Shown: one piece after another, positions 30,336-39,871 of the stretch
Layout of the letters: each line of letters begins with the position of its first letter
Position numbering within the stretch: position 1 is the first letter of the stretch
Assembly: GCF_002237645.1 (NCBI RefSeq)
Contig: NZ_MJUZ01000003.1
Location: forward strand, 27,261 to 91,260
Direction of reading: 5' to 3'
Source: Desulfovibrio sp. MES5
Lineage (GTDB): Bacteria > Desulfobacterota > Desulfovibrionia > Desulfovibrionales > Desulfovibrionaceae
DNA length: 64,000 nucleotides
Notes under the pieces: generated by a model
Databases searched by the model: none
Told to the model about the DNA's origin: nothing
The model's input: only the letters and a program-made list of their open reading frames with translations
Made by a program: the position numbers and the translations under genes

Positions 30336-31616
30336 TCAGGCCTGCGCGGCAGGCTTCGCGCTCTTGATGGTCAGGGCCACCAGCAGGGCCAGAATGGTTC
30401 CGCCCATAAGGAAGAAAAAGGCCCATTCAAATGATCCGCCGTCCATGTCAACAAGCTTGCCCACGGCCCAGCCCGCCACAATGCCCGCCATCTGGCCGCC
30501 GAAATTGACCGTGGCCGACCCGGCGCCCATGATGGCCGGAGGGATGGAGTCTACAACAATGCCCCAGAAGGCCGCAAAAGCCAGAAAGAGGAAGAAAGCC
30601 GCTACGCACTGGGCGGTCACGCTGCCCGTGATGGTTTCAGCCCTGAAAGTGATGTACAGCGCAATGGCTGAAATGGCGCAGGTGGGAATGAATATCCACT
30701 TTCTGTGCACGCCCCTGGCCTTGAGATTGTCGGAGAAGAACCCGCCGATAATCAGCGCCACTGTGCCCACAAAGAACGGCAGAGAACCGAGAAGCCCCAG
30801 TTCGGTCAGCGAGAAGCCGCGCCCCTTGATGAGATATGAGGGCAGCCAGCTTACAAAACCCCAGTAGGTGATGTCGAAGGCGAACCAGATAATGACCATC
30901 TGCCACAATATGGGCTGGCGCATGAGCTGCCTGAAGGTGGGCTTTTCCTGTGCGGCTCCGTTCAGGGAAACAATGCCCGGATCGTCTTCCAGCTCTCTGA
31001 GTTCCAGGGCGGTCATGCCGGGGTGGTCCTTGGGGTTGTTGCGTACGTAGAGGTAGAGCACCAGCGCGATGACCAGACCGGGAATCCCCAGTACGATGAA
31101 GACGTGCCGCCAGCCGAACATATGGATGATGCTGGCCGCAGCCATGGTGGCCAGCGCCGGTCCGAGAGCGTTCACGCAGGACTGGATGGCCGTGGCCGTG
31201 GCCCGCTGGCTGGAGGGAAAATAGGTGGCGATGGTCTTCCAGGAGGCGGAAGGGAAGGCCGCTTCGCCGATGCCGAAGACGCAGCGCAGCACAAGCATGA
31301 TGGGCAGGGAGAATACAAGGCCCGTCAGGCTGGTGAACACGGACCACCACGTGATGGCCCCAGCCATGACCTTGCGGGGACCGAACTTGTCCGCCAGCAG
31401 GCCGCCGGGAATCTGAAACAGCGCGTAACCTACAAAAAAGGCGCTCATGATGAGCCCCAGTTGTTCGTTGTTCAGGTTGAAATCCTGACCGATATAGGGC
31501 AGAGCGATGCCCATGACCATACGGTCAAGAAAGGAAAACAGCCATGCCGCCAGCATGATGCTGAGCACCGTGTAGCGAACGCGCCAAAAGCCTTTGGGAG
31601 CAGAAACCTGTTGCAT
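30336..31616 (-). CDS. MFS transporter (ACS/anion:cation symporter-like)
   Basis: 12-TM pattern, FLDRMVMGIALPYIGQDFNLNNEQLGLIMSAFFVGYALFQIPGGLLADKFGPRKV. Confidence 0.88.
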   Translation of the reverse strand: MQQVSAPKGFWRVRYTVLSIMLAAWLFSFLDRMVMGIALPYIGQDFNLNNEQLGLIMSAFFVGYALFQIPGGLLADKFGPRKVMAGAITWWSVFTSLTGLVFSLPIMLVLRCVFGIGEAAFPSASWKTIATYFPSSQRATATAIQSCVNALGPALATMAAASIIHMFGWRHVFIVLGIPGLVIALVLYLYVRNNPKDHPGMTALELRELEDDPGIVSLNGAAQEKPTFRQLMRQPILWQMVIIWFAFDITYWGFVSWLPSYLIKGRGFSLTELGLLGSLPFFVGTVALIIGGFFSDNLKARGVHRKWIFIPTCAISAIALYITFRAETITGSVTAQCVAAFFLFLAFAAFWGIVVDSIPPAIMGAGSATVNFGGQMAGIVAGWAVGKLVDMDGGSFEWAFFFLMGGTILALLVALTIKSAKPAAQA

Positions 31617-31905
31617 GACGACCCCTTAATCTGAAATGGTTGGGCCAGGTGACTTGTATTCCCGGCATCCCGGCGGGCCTTTCCTCTTTGTCGATAAAGC
31701 CCGATTGCATCCCGGCGGGCCGGACTGCCGCCCGATAACGTAAAAACTACAGCCAAGTAAGTCGAAACCATAACGTGAGAATGCGCTCATTTTGCCGGTG
31801 GAAGGCGGACGCGTGCCGCCCTCCCTCCGGCATGGAGCAGGAGCACGGGGCGGTATCGGCATGGAAAAACCGCTCCGGCGTCCGCACCCGTGCGTGGCCG
31901 CGCTC

Positions 31906-33090
31906 CTAGCCGAGCAAGGCCTTGCTGATGGCAACGTATCCGGCAGTCGCCGCATACAGTTGACTTTCTTCAATATATTCGTCGATGGTGTGCGCGAGAT
32001 TTTCCCTGGAAGGACCGAATCCCAGAGTTTTGATGCCGCGCTCGCCAGCGTAATGGCTGCCGTTGGTGCAGAAAGAATAGTGGGATATGGCCGGAGCAAG
32101 CCCGGTTTCTCGCAGCCCGGCCAGGGCCTTGCGCACAAATTCCTCGTTTTCGTCAAACAACCAGCCGGGGAAAAAACGCTCTCCCGCAATTGTGTCGCCG
32201 GTCCAGCACTTTTCCTGGCCGGAAGCGTAAGAAACCTTGGCTTTGAAGTCTTTTACCGAGCTTTCAAGCCCGGTGATTACTTCCTGATACGGACGCAGCA
32301 CGGCTTCGGGGGTTTCGCCCACCAGCAGCCGCCTGTCGCAGGTGGCGCGGCAGTGGCTGGGAACCACGGAAGCGCCGGGATAGGGCGTTGAAATGATGTC
32401 GGTAACGACAGAAACGCCTGCGCCCAGGATCGGCTGCGTTTCCGGTTTGATGGCGGACAGCCCTTCAATAAGCCGCACCATGGACAGCACGGCATTGACG
32501 CCCTTGTCCGGGTTGGCCGAATGCGCGGGAACACCGAAAGTCTCCAGCACCACTTCCGCGCGGCCGCGCTGGCCTATCTTGAGATTCAGTTCCGAAGCCT
32601 CGCCGATGATGACAAAATCTGGATTGACCCGTCGGCTGATGGCGCGCGCGGCCACCCCCTCGAAGCATTCTTCGTGCACCACGCCGGCCACGCAGATCTC
32701 ACCGGCGAAATCCTTGCCCGTGTCTCTGGCGAACATGGCCGCGGCGCAGGCCATGGCAGCCACGGCACCCTTCATGTCCGACGTGCCCCGGCCGTAAATT
32801 TTGCCGTCCACAATTTCACCGCCGAAGGGATCGTGCGTCCACGCGGCCGGGTCCGGCACGGGCACAGTATCAATATGCCCGTCAAAAAGAATAGTTTTGC
32901 CGGGCTTCCTACCCTTGATGCTGCCGATGATGCTGCCGTATTCGTCCACGACAACCTCATCAAAGCCGTTGGCCGTCATGAAAGCGCGCAGGGCTTCAAC
33001 CACGCCTTTTTCCTGGCCGGACAGGCTGGCATTGCGCACAAGAGTCACGCAAAGATCGCGAACCTGGTTTCTATTTTCCGTGTTCAGCAT
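31906..33090 (-). CDS. M20 family peptidase/deacylase (ArgE/YgeY-like)
   Basis: ILFDGHIDTVPVPDPAAWTHDPFGGEIVDGKIYGRGTSDMKGAVAAM; VHEECFEG; start at MLNTENRNQ (33090). Confidence 0.87.
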   Translation of the reverse strand: MLNTENRNQVRDLCVTLVRNASLSGQEKGVVEALRAFMTANGFDEVVVDEYGSIIGSIKGRKPGKTILFDGHIDTVPVPDPAAWTHDPFGGEIVDGKIYGRGTSDMKGAVAAMACAAAMFARDTGKDFAGEICVAGVVHEECFEGVAARAISRRVNPDFVIIGEASELNLKIGQRGRAEVVLETFGVPAHSANPDKGVNAVLSMVRLIEGLSAIKPETQPILGAGVSVVTDIISTPYPGASVVPSHCRATCDRRLLVGETPEAVLRPYQEVITGLESSVKDFKAKVSYASGQEKCWTGDTIAGERFFPGWLFDENEEFVRKALAGLRETGLAPAISHYSFCTNGSHYAGERGIKTLGFGPSRENLAHTIDEYIEESQLYAATAGYVAISKALLG

Positions 33091-33094
33091 GGTC

Positions 33095-34318
33095 TTACTC
33101 CTTTTCCTGGCAGGGATATTGCCCGTACCAGACAATATCGCGGTAGATTTCGGGCGAGGTGTCGCCTTCGGTGCTGATGAGCAACACCCTGGACTGGGCG
33201 TCCAGCCCCAGCGTCCGGCGCAGATCGGCCATGGAAGCATGTTTCATAATGTATTCCAGCGCTCCGGCGGTGACGGCTCCCGATTCGCCGCTGACCACGG
33301 GGACGTCGCCGGGGCGCGGCGCGGCCAGAATGCGCATGCCGTTGGCGGCAATGCTGTCACCGCAGGAAAGGGCGGCAGCGGCATAGTCCCGGATGGCGTT
33401 CCAGCTCACAGTGCTGGGCTCGCCGCAGGCCAGCCCGGCCATGATGGTAGGCATCTGCCCGGTCACGGGGTGCGGCATGCCATCGGCCGCCTTGAGCGAG
33501 CCATAGATGCAGTTGGCCAGGTGCGGCTCCACGATGGTCGTGACGGGCATGTCGTCGCCGTAATTGGCGGCAAAATAGCCCAGCACCGCCCCGGCAAAGG
33601 AGCCCACTCCGGCCTGGAGAAACAGGTGCGTGGGCCGTTCGACGCCATAGCCGCGCAGTTGACTCACGGTCTCACGGGCCAGAGTCATGTAGCCCTGCAT
33701 GATCCAGCGGGGGATGTCTTCATACCCTTCCCAGGCGGTATCCTGCACCATGACGCCGTTGTGGCCGTTGGCGTAGTCGTTGGCCAGGCGCACAGCCTCG
33801 TCGTAATTCAGGTCCGTGATGGTGCACGTGGCCCCGGTTTTGCGGATGTTTTCCGCGCGGATGGCGGCGGTCCCGACGGGCATGAACACCACGGCCTTCT
33901 GGCCGAGCTGCTGGGCTGTCCAGGCCACACCACGGCCATGGTTGCCGTCCGTGGCGGTCACAAAGGTGATATCGCCGAGTTTTTCCCGCACAGCGGGAGA
34001 ACACAGCTTTTCGCGCGTAAGTGATTCTATGGGTTCGCCGAGTTTTTCGGCCAGATAACGCCCGATGGCGTACGCTCCGCCCAGGACCTTGAAGGCGTTG
34101 AGCCCGAAGCGCTTTGATTCGTCCTTGACGAATATGCCGCCGAGGCCGAGGTCCTGCGCCAGAGCGTTCAGGCGGACCAGGGGCGTTGGCGCGTATTCGG
34201 CAAAACTTTTGTGGAACGCATGGGCGCGTGCGGCTTCTTCGTCGCTGTACTCTTCAAGCCCCGAACCGTTTCGGGGTGACTTTTTCCCTGCGTTGACAAT
34301 GTACGATAGAGACTTCAT
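33095..34318 (-). CDS. Diaminopropionate ammonia-lyase (YgeX-like)
   Basis: PLVRLNALAQDLGLGGIFVKDESKRFGLNAFKVLGGAYAI; VTATDGNHGRGVAWTAQQLGQKAVVFMP; VQDTAWEGYEDIPRWIMQGY. PLP fold type II. Confidence 0.92.
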   Translation of the reverse strand: MKSLSYIVNAGKKSPRNGSGLEEYSDEEAARAHAFHKSFAEYAPTPLVRLNALAQDLGLGGIFVKDESKRFGLNAFKVLGGAYAIGRYLAEKLGEPIESLTREKLCSPAVREKLGDITFVTATDGNHGRGVAWTAQQLGQKAVVFMPVGTAAIRAENIRKTGATCTITDLNYDEAVRLANDYANGHNGVMVQDTAWEGYEDIPRWIMQGYMTLARETVSQLRGYGVERPTHLFLQAGVGSFAGAVLGYFAANYGDDMPVTTIVEPHLANCIYGSLKAADGMPHPVTGQMPTIMAGLACGEPSTVSWNAIRDYAAAALSCGDSIAANGMRILAAPRPGDVPVVSGESGAVTAGALEYIMKHASMADLRRTLGLDAQSRVLLISTEGDTSPEIYRDIVWYGQYPCQEKE

Positions 34319-34354
34319 GAAATCCTCCACGTGAGCTTGATGAAACATAAAAAA

Positions 34355-34369
34355 GCAAAGAAGATGCCA
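34355..34369 (-). promoter_or_regulatory. Sigma54 (-24/-12) promoter for the diaminopropionate operon
   Basis: Minus strand TGGCATCTTCTTTGC (plus strand GCAAAGAAGATGCCA): GG-N10-GC spacing as in TGGCAC-N5-TTGC, 37 nt upstream of the ammonia-lyase start. Confidence 0.75.
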
Positions 34370-34432
34370 AATGGCAGCAAAACAACAATCCGTATTATTT
34401 ACCATTGTTACGGAATATTATTAGACGAGAAA

Positions 34433-34491
34433 GCGGCTTTTTCAGTTTCTCGAAATGATAATTTATCATTTCGAGAAACTGAAAAAGCCGC
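34433..34491. promoter_or_regulatory. 59-bp palindrome, candidate upstream activating site
   Basis: GCGGCTTTTTCAGTTTCTCGAAATGATAA-T-TTATCATTTCGAGAAACTGAAAAAGCCGC; 29-bp perfect arms, 1-nt centre. Confidence 0.9.
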
Positions 34492-34535
34492 AAATTATTA
34501 TTTTGATAAACTGTGTCAATGCCATTCCGGCCCTG

Positions 34536-36359
34536 CTACGGCTCCTTCATTTCCCGCAGTTTTCTGTACAGGGTGGCAATGCCCATGCCCAAGGCTTCGG
34601 CGGCGCGTTTTTTCCCATCCACCGTGTTGCCGAAAACCGCCACAGCGTGCCTGACGGCCTCATCTTCCAAGTGCCGGAGCGGCAGTACAGGCTTTGAAGC
34701 GTCCCCGGAAGCCATTGCCACAGATTCCCGACTTTGCACCGCCACAGGAATGGAATCGGGGGCCTGCCGCCACGCCGGGGCTTCGTTGATCTTTTTGGGC
34801 AGCAGGGAGCAGGTCAGGTCGCCACCTGTATTGATATTGACCATATACTCTATGCAATTCTGAAATTCCCGCACGTTGCCGGGCCAAGAATAGCTTTTGA
34901 GCTTTTCCCGCACGGCCTCGCTCAGCCGTATGGGCCATTTGCCGAGGCTTTTGCAGAAACGCCCAAGGAAAAAATCGGCTAGCAGGGGCACGTCGTTCTT
35001 CCGCTCCCTCAGGGGCGGCAGGTGGATGGGAATGACATTGAGGCGGTAGTAGAGATCCTCGCGGAACATGCGCTCCGCCACCAGGGTCTGCAAATCCTCA
35101 TTGGTGGCGGCAATGATGCGCACGTCCACGGAAATGAGCCTGTTGGACCCCAAGCGCGCGAAGCATTTTTCCTGCAGCACGCGCAATAATTTGACCTGCA
35201 AATGCAGCGGCATGGAGCTGATCTCGTCCAGAAAGACAATGCCGTGGTTGGCCAGTTCGAATTTCCCCATATGGCCGGATTTGTTGGCCCCGGTAAAGGC
35301 CCCGCTCACGTAGCCGAAAAGCTCGCTTTCCAGCAGATGGTCGGGGATGGCCCCGCAGTTGATGGTGATAAACGGTTGGTCGCGCCGGTTGCCTTCGGCA
35401 TGGATGGCCCGCGCGAATATTTCTTTGCCCGTGCCGCTTTCGCCGGTGATCAGCACAGTGGAGCCGGAGTCCGCAATCTGCAGCACACGCTTCTTCAACT
35501 GTCCCATGACAGGACTTTCGCCTATGATGCTCCGCACGCCCGCTTTTACGGTGCTCTCCGCTCCTCCGCCAGCGCCTAACCTTCCGGCGAAACTGCTTTT
35601 GCTGTCGGCCACCAGCACGCTGGCGAAGCTCTCATCGCCGTCCTCAAACCAGATATGGTTCCCGAAAAGCACAAACTCCTTTTCATGCAGGCGCACCACA
35701 AATTCGTCGGCGTCCAGAACGGTATTGCCCGTCTTGGTGAGTTCCAGAGCGGCGCCCTCATAATCGTAGGGGATGTCCAGTTCCTTGCGGGCCGTTTCAT
35801 TGCAGAAACTGATATGCCCGCTGCGGGAAAACACCATGATGACGCGCAGATTGGAATCCGTCACCCGCATCAGCATATCGAGCTTGCGTTCCGCCTGGCG
35901 CGAGGACCTGCGCTCCACGGCGTTCATGGCCAGCAAATGCGCGGTCTGCTCCAGAAATTCCACGTAAAACGCCTTGTTGGCGAGAACCGTTTTTTTCCTT
36001 TCCTCAGAAAAACAAAGCAGACCAATGATGCCGACAGTCTTGCCGTCCGCAACCACAGGTGTGCAGATATTCAGCATTTCCTGGCAGTTGCAAAGATTTT
36101 TGCAGGAACGGCAAATGGGATGCTCACGCGGGTTCTCAAGGCAGATGGTCTGCCCCGTGCGTATGGCGGTGAAATACAGCTCCCCGGCGTCCTGAATGCT
36201 CTCCCCTATGCGGGCGGCATAGCTGCCCGTTCCTCCCAGACGAATGAGTTCGGCATCGACGATCTCAATATCCATCTGGGTGACAGCGGCCAGCATATTT
36301 GTAAATACGGTTATCCGTTTACCCATGTATCTCAGTGGATTATCAGAATGTGTATCCAT
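34536..36359 (-). CDS. Sigma54-dependent transcriptional activator
   Basis: VLITGESGTGKEIFARAIH (Walker A), ESELFGYVSGAFTGANKSG (GAFTGA), GIVFLDEI (Walker B), FREDLYYRLNVIPIHLPPLRER, C-terminal HTH AAEALGMGIATLYRKLREM. Confidence 0.95.
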   Translation of the reverse strand: MDTHSDNPLRYMGKRITVFTNMLAAVTQMDIEIVDAELIRLGGTGSYAARIGESIQDAGELYFTAIRTGQTICLENPREHPICRSCKNLCNCQEMLNICTPVVADGKTVGIIGLLCFSEERKKTVLANKAFYVEFLEQTAHLLAMNAVERRSSRQAERKLDMLMRVTDSNLRVIMVFSRSGHISFCNETARKELDIPYDYEGAALELTKTGNTVLDADEFVVRLHEKEFVLFGNHIWFEDGDESFASVLVADSKSSFAGRLGAGGGAESTVKAGVRSIIGESPVMGQLKKRVLQIADSGSTVLITGESGTGKEIFARAIHAEGNRRDQPFITINCGAIPDHLLESELFGYVSGAFTGANKSGHMGKFELANHGIVFLDEISSMPLHLQVKLLRVLQEKCFARLGSNRLISVDVRIIAATNEDLQTLVAERMFREDLYYRLNVIPIHLPPLRERKNDVPLLADFFLGRFCKSLGKWPIRLSEAVREKLKSYSWPGNVREFQNCIEYMVNINTGGDLTCSLLPKKINEAPAWRQAPDSIPVAVQSRESVAMASGDASKPVLPLRHLEDEAVRHAVAVFGNTVDGKKRAAEALGMGIATLYRKLREMKEP

Positions 36360-36374
36360 GCGCACTTCGCTTTT

Positions 36375-36962
36375 TCACAAAAAAACCTCAAGTAGAGCGA
36401 TTAACTCATTACAGAGCATACAGGGCGCGCTGTCATGGCCGGACATTACGCCAATGTCGGCCGTACAGGCAGAGGCCGGGCCGCGAGCCCGTCCGTCCAT
36501 GTCGGTGGCGAGTTTGTGGCCGAGCGCGGTGGCGCTCCCCTGGTCCAGCATGATCATGTCCACCTGCCGGGTGTGGATGGGCAGGTAGCCGAGAAGGCGC
36601 GTTTTCAGCAGGATGCTCTCGGCGGCATACCCTTCGGCCACGGCAAAAAGGGAGCCGCCCTTCACCCCGGCGCGGAGCTGTTTGCCCATCCGCTGGTCCA
36701 CGCCCTGACTCTGGTCAAACATGATCCGCACGGATTTTTTATGGCAGAACCTGGTGATGTCGTGCAGGGTGCGACAGCGGCCCGGTGCGAATTCAGGCGC
36801 GTCCGGGTCCAGCAGGTTCAGGGGAATCATAAGCTCCGCCAGAGTCGCAAGCCGCTGCCGCACCGGGCTGCCCTCCATAAGATTGGGGACCTCCACCTCA
36901 CTGAAACCAGTTGCGGCAATTACAGGTATAAGTTGCTCCTCACTCCAAAAGCAGCGGTTCAA
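36375..36962 (-). CDS. Conserved hypothetical, just upstream of sigma54 activator gene
   Basis: ORF 9 bp upstream of the activator ORF; start (TTG at 36962) uncertain, overlaps antisense HTH ORF. Confidence 0.45.
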   Translation of the reverse strand: MNRCFWSEEQLIPVIAATGFSEVEVPNLMEGSPVRQRLATLAELMIPLNLLDPDAPEFAPGRCRTLHDITRFCHKKSVRIMFDQSQGVDQRMGKQLRAGVKGGSLFAVAEGYAAESILLKTRLLGYLPIHTRQVDMIMLDQGSATALGHKLATDMDGRARGPASACTADIGVMSGHDSAPCMLCNELIALLEVFL

Positions 36963-37068
36963 AGGGACGGGCTTCCCGTATATAAAAATAGGTACACGCC
37001 TTGTCCAGTACTCCGAGGCCGAAATCGTCAGTTACATGCAAGCTCGCCAGATTGATACCGAGAACTAG
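36890..37068 (+). CDS. Small HTH_17/AlpA-like (excisionase-type) DNA-binding protein, start unresolved
   Basis: TSLKPVAAITGISCSSLQKQRFKGTGFPYIKIGTRLVQYSEAEIVSYMQARQIDTEN* resembles HTH_17 signature; no obvious ATG/GTG, TTG near 36885 possible. Confidence 0.45.
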
Positions 37069-37086
37069 CACGGCCCCCCATCCCAC

Positions 37087-37382
37087 CTATGGGGGGCATA
37101 GCATCATCGAAAGATGGTCGGGGTTTTTTGGCGTAACATCGTCAGCCAGGTTGTTCAGTGAAGCGACCGCCATCAAGGCAGACAAGAAAAGCAAAGCCAC
37201 GGCCCATGCGTAAAAAGCTACCAAAAGTCCGATGAAAGCCTCGGTTCTGCCAAGATCCTTGGCAATTTCCGGAAGCAACCCGATGGCAGAACCTCTGTGG
37301 CAACGAATATGAAGGCGGCTAGCACCAGAGAAAAAACAGGAATCCAGAGGCGTCCGCCTTCCGGGGTTTTAATTGAAGTCAT
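37087..37382 (-). pseudogene. Truncated, frameshifted MFS sugar-efflux-like transporter
   Basis: MTSIKTPEGGRLWIPVFSLVLAAFIFVATEVLPSG then, in another frame, LLPEIAKDLGRTEAFIGLLVAFYAWAVALLFLS: parallels intact protein at 43610; one C missing in CTGCC(C)ATCGGG. Confidence 0.85.
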
Positions 37383-37763
37383 AATCTGATCCTTATCGCA
37401 CACAAAAGTAGGACTTGTATATTTTATACGCCTGCTTTTGGCTAAGCACAAACCGGGCGGCCGCAGGTGCCGGGCTGGCTGGCGGGCGAAAAGAATGAAA
37501 GCTGCCGGGTATCGCAGCCGTGTAACGCCCATCAATAATATATAACCCCGCCGCGGCTCTTTACCAATTGTCTTGATCGCATGGGTACTGCAATTATAGA
37601 TAAATTTCACTTTTATTCACTAGTTCCAAACTTTATATAGAAGATGTTTATTGACAAGTATTCGTATAATATTTGATTACGTTTTATATTATTGACAATT
37701 TATTGTATTTATACGATCTGCCTATCTGGAATATGAGCACTACAAAGTTATTTGGAGCAGCTT

Positions 37764-38282
37764 ATGAAGCATACCATTCTGCTAATATTTGTTTTTGTGT
37801 TGCTTGCTGGCTGTAGTGGGTATTACCCGAAAAAGATAGGCGACCCAGTGCCACAATTGGCCAGAGAAAAAATGATTGATCCAGACAGCGGGAAGCCTCA
37901 AAAATACTGGATTCCTATGTTCGACAAGGAAGAAAAAGTATCTCCCCTGCAGGCACGGGAAGAAGAACGGCTATGCATGTACAGGCTGTATGAAGGAAAA
38001 AACATCAGCGAGTTGCATCACCCTAACATGACACACAAGACCTTGCCGAAGAAAAAGCATCAACTATGGACATATTCGATTTCGTATGTCGAGCAAACCA
38101 CAAAATCTGGCGGGTTTTTTAAACCTGATGAGGTTATAAGAATAAGCTACAGCACTGTTTTTAATATTTTCACTGACTTGAATGGGGATGTCATTTCGTG
38201 TTCTTGGGTCAGAGGCACCCCGGACTATTTAGCTGAACGGCGCGCCAAGGAGTCCCAAGGCGAAGCTCGTCCTGCTCAATAG
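37764..38282 (+). CDS. Putative lipoprotein
   Basis: MKHTILLIFVFVLLAGCSGYYPKK: signal peptide with lipobox LAGC. Confidence 0.75.
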   Translation: MKHTILLIFVFVLLAGCSGYYPKKIGDPVPQLAREKMIDPDSGKPQKYWIPMFDKEEKVSPLQAREEERLCMYRLYEGKNISELHHPNMTHKTLPKKKHQLWTYSISYVEQTTKSGGFFKPDEVIRISYSTVFNIFTDLNGDVISCSWVRGTPDYLAERRAKESQGEARPAQ

Positions 38283-38323
38283 TGCGGTTGCATCACTAGT
38301 CCCTTTGATGTTCGGAGAATCAG

Positions 38324-38812
38324 ATGTTCAAGAATATAGCGCTGTTTGGCTTGTTTGTGATGCTGATTGGGTGCGGCGGCAGGTATGGCAAAGGCTATGA
38401 TGGGTGGGATGAAAATTATGTTGATGCCGGAACCGGGTTTACCATGTGGTTACCCAAAAAAATGAAAGAGCGTCGCTATGGGTCGTCTATTGTGGGGAAA
38501 TATGCAGAAACCTGTGGCAGAAGCCCGGTTCTGGATGTGAACCTGCTGCCAGACGCTCAGGATGTATACAAGGAGGATGCTGACGGCATACGCACCTATG
38601 CCTTTGCGGGCAAGTATTATGCCGATGGTGGAAGCGACATGACTTGTGACGGAAAGAGATTTAACCGCACCATTAAACACGACTATTTTTTTAACATCAT
38701 GATAAACCAGAAGGGCCAAGTGCTGGACTGCAAATACTTCCACTCCCGGGAGACGATTCACTCGCCAATTTCCGAAGAGCCTTTCAGGTTGCCTATTATC
38801 ATTATTCAGTAA
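38324..38812 (+). CDS. Putative lipoprotein, probably related to preceding gene
   Basis: MFKNIALFGLFVMLIGCGGRYGKGYDG: lipobox LIGC; similar size and C-terminal layout. Confidence 0.75.
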   Translation: MFKNIALFGLFVMLIGCGGRYGKGYDGWDENYVDAGTGFTMWLPKKMKERRYGSSIVGKYAETCGRSPVLDVNLLPDAQDVYKEDADGIRTYAFAGKYYADGGSDMTCDGKRFNRTIKHDYFFNIMINQKGQVLDCKYFHSRETIHSPISEEPFRLPIIIIQ

Positions 38813-38899
38813 TCAGGCGCAGCATTCACTGCCCTGAAGAAGAGGATACTACCTTTCATTGTAGAGTTCTGACCAGCACACCACCAAAAAAATTTAACG

Positions 38900-38932
38900 C
38901 CCCCGACCATCTAAGTGATGATCGGGGGTTTT
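38900..38932. terminator. Bidirectional terminator between lipoprotein gene and tRNA-Ala
   Basis: CCCCCGACCATC-taagt-GATGATCGGGGG with T-run on + side and A-run upstream. Confidence 0.8.
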
Positions 38933-38940
38933 AAGATATC

Positions 38941-39016
<76 letters not shown>

Positions 39017-39070
39017 ATGAAGAATTTAGCGGTATATTTTTTCTCTGTGGGGCGCAAGTATTTATTCCAT

Positions 39071-39871
39071 TTAGTCAAAAGAAAATGCCGAAAGCGGCGC
39101 GCCCATGGCCCTGCCGTGCCACGCGAGCCTGCCCTGGGCGGCTCCGGCGGCCCCGGCAATCACCATCAGCGGGATAAGATGCTCCTCGCGCGGGTGAGCA
39201 AAGCGGGCTCCAGGGGCTTTTTCCCATTCCGCGAGCGCCGCGTTGCGCACGGCGGCATTTGGGCTGCACACGGCATCCGCAAGCCAGTTGTCAAAAACCT
39301 TCGCCCCTTCTATGGGGGTATTATCCCCGTAGCGGAAGGCCCGCATGTTGTGAAAGCTCATGCCGCTGCCCACCAGCAGTACGCCTTCGTCCCGCAGTGG
39401 GGCCAGCGCGCGGCCCAGCGCCAGATGTTCCTGCGGATCAAGGCCTCGCCGCAGCGATATTTGCAGTGTAGGCACCTGCGCCTGCGGATACATCAGCAGG
39501 CCCGGCACAAATACGCCGTGATCAAAATCGCGCGTCGAGTCTTCAACGAGCGGCATGCCTGCTGAGCGCATGCACTGGCGCACCCGTTCAAACAGTTCCG
39601 GCGCGGGCGGCGCAGGCCACTGCAACTCATAGGTATGCGGCGGAAAATCATAATAGTCATAATACAGGCCGGGGCGCCGCGTGGTCAGCAGGGTAAACTG
39701 CGGCTGCTCCCAGTGGGCGGAAAACACGAGCTGCGCCTTGGGCTGCTGTGGCAGCGTGGTGGGGATGGAGCGCATCCAGTCGGCAAGGGCGTTCCAGGTG
39801 TCGGGCGGCGTCCAGTCCATAAAAAAGCAGGGGCCGCCGCCGTGAGGAATGTAAAATGCGGGCATGGTCAT
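39071..39871 (-). CDS. LigB/4,5-DOPA dioxygenase extradiol-like protein
   Basis: MPAFYIPHGGGPCFFMDW...ISAHWEQP-type motif (VFSAHWEQPQF), VLLVGSGMSFHN, FAHPREEHLIPLMVIAGAA. Confidence 0.87.
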   Translation of the reverse strand: MTMPAFYIPHGGGPCFFMDWTPPDTWNALADWMRSIPTTLPQQPKAQLVFSAHWEQPQFTLLTTRRPGLYYDYYDFPPHTYELQWPAPPAPELFERVRQCMRSAGMPLVEDSTRDFDHGVFVPGLLMYPQAQVPTLQISLRRGLDPQEHLALGRALAPLRDEGVLLVGSGMSFHNMRAFRYGDNTPIEGAKVFDNWLADAVCSPNAAVRNAALAEWEKAPGARFAHPREEHLIPLMVIAGAAGAAQGRLAWHGRAMGAPLSAFSFD

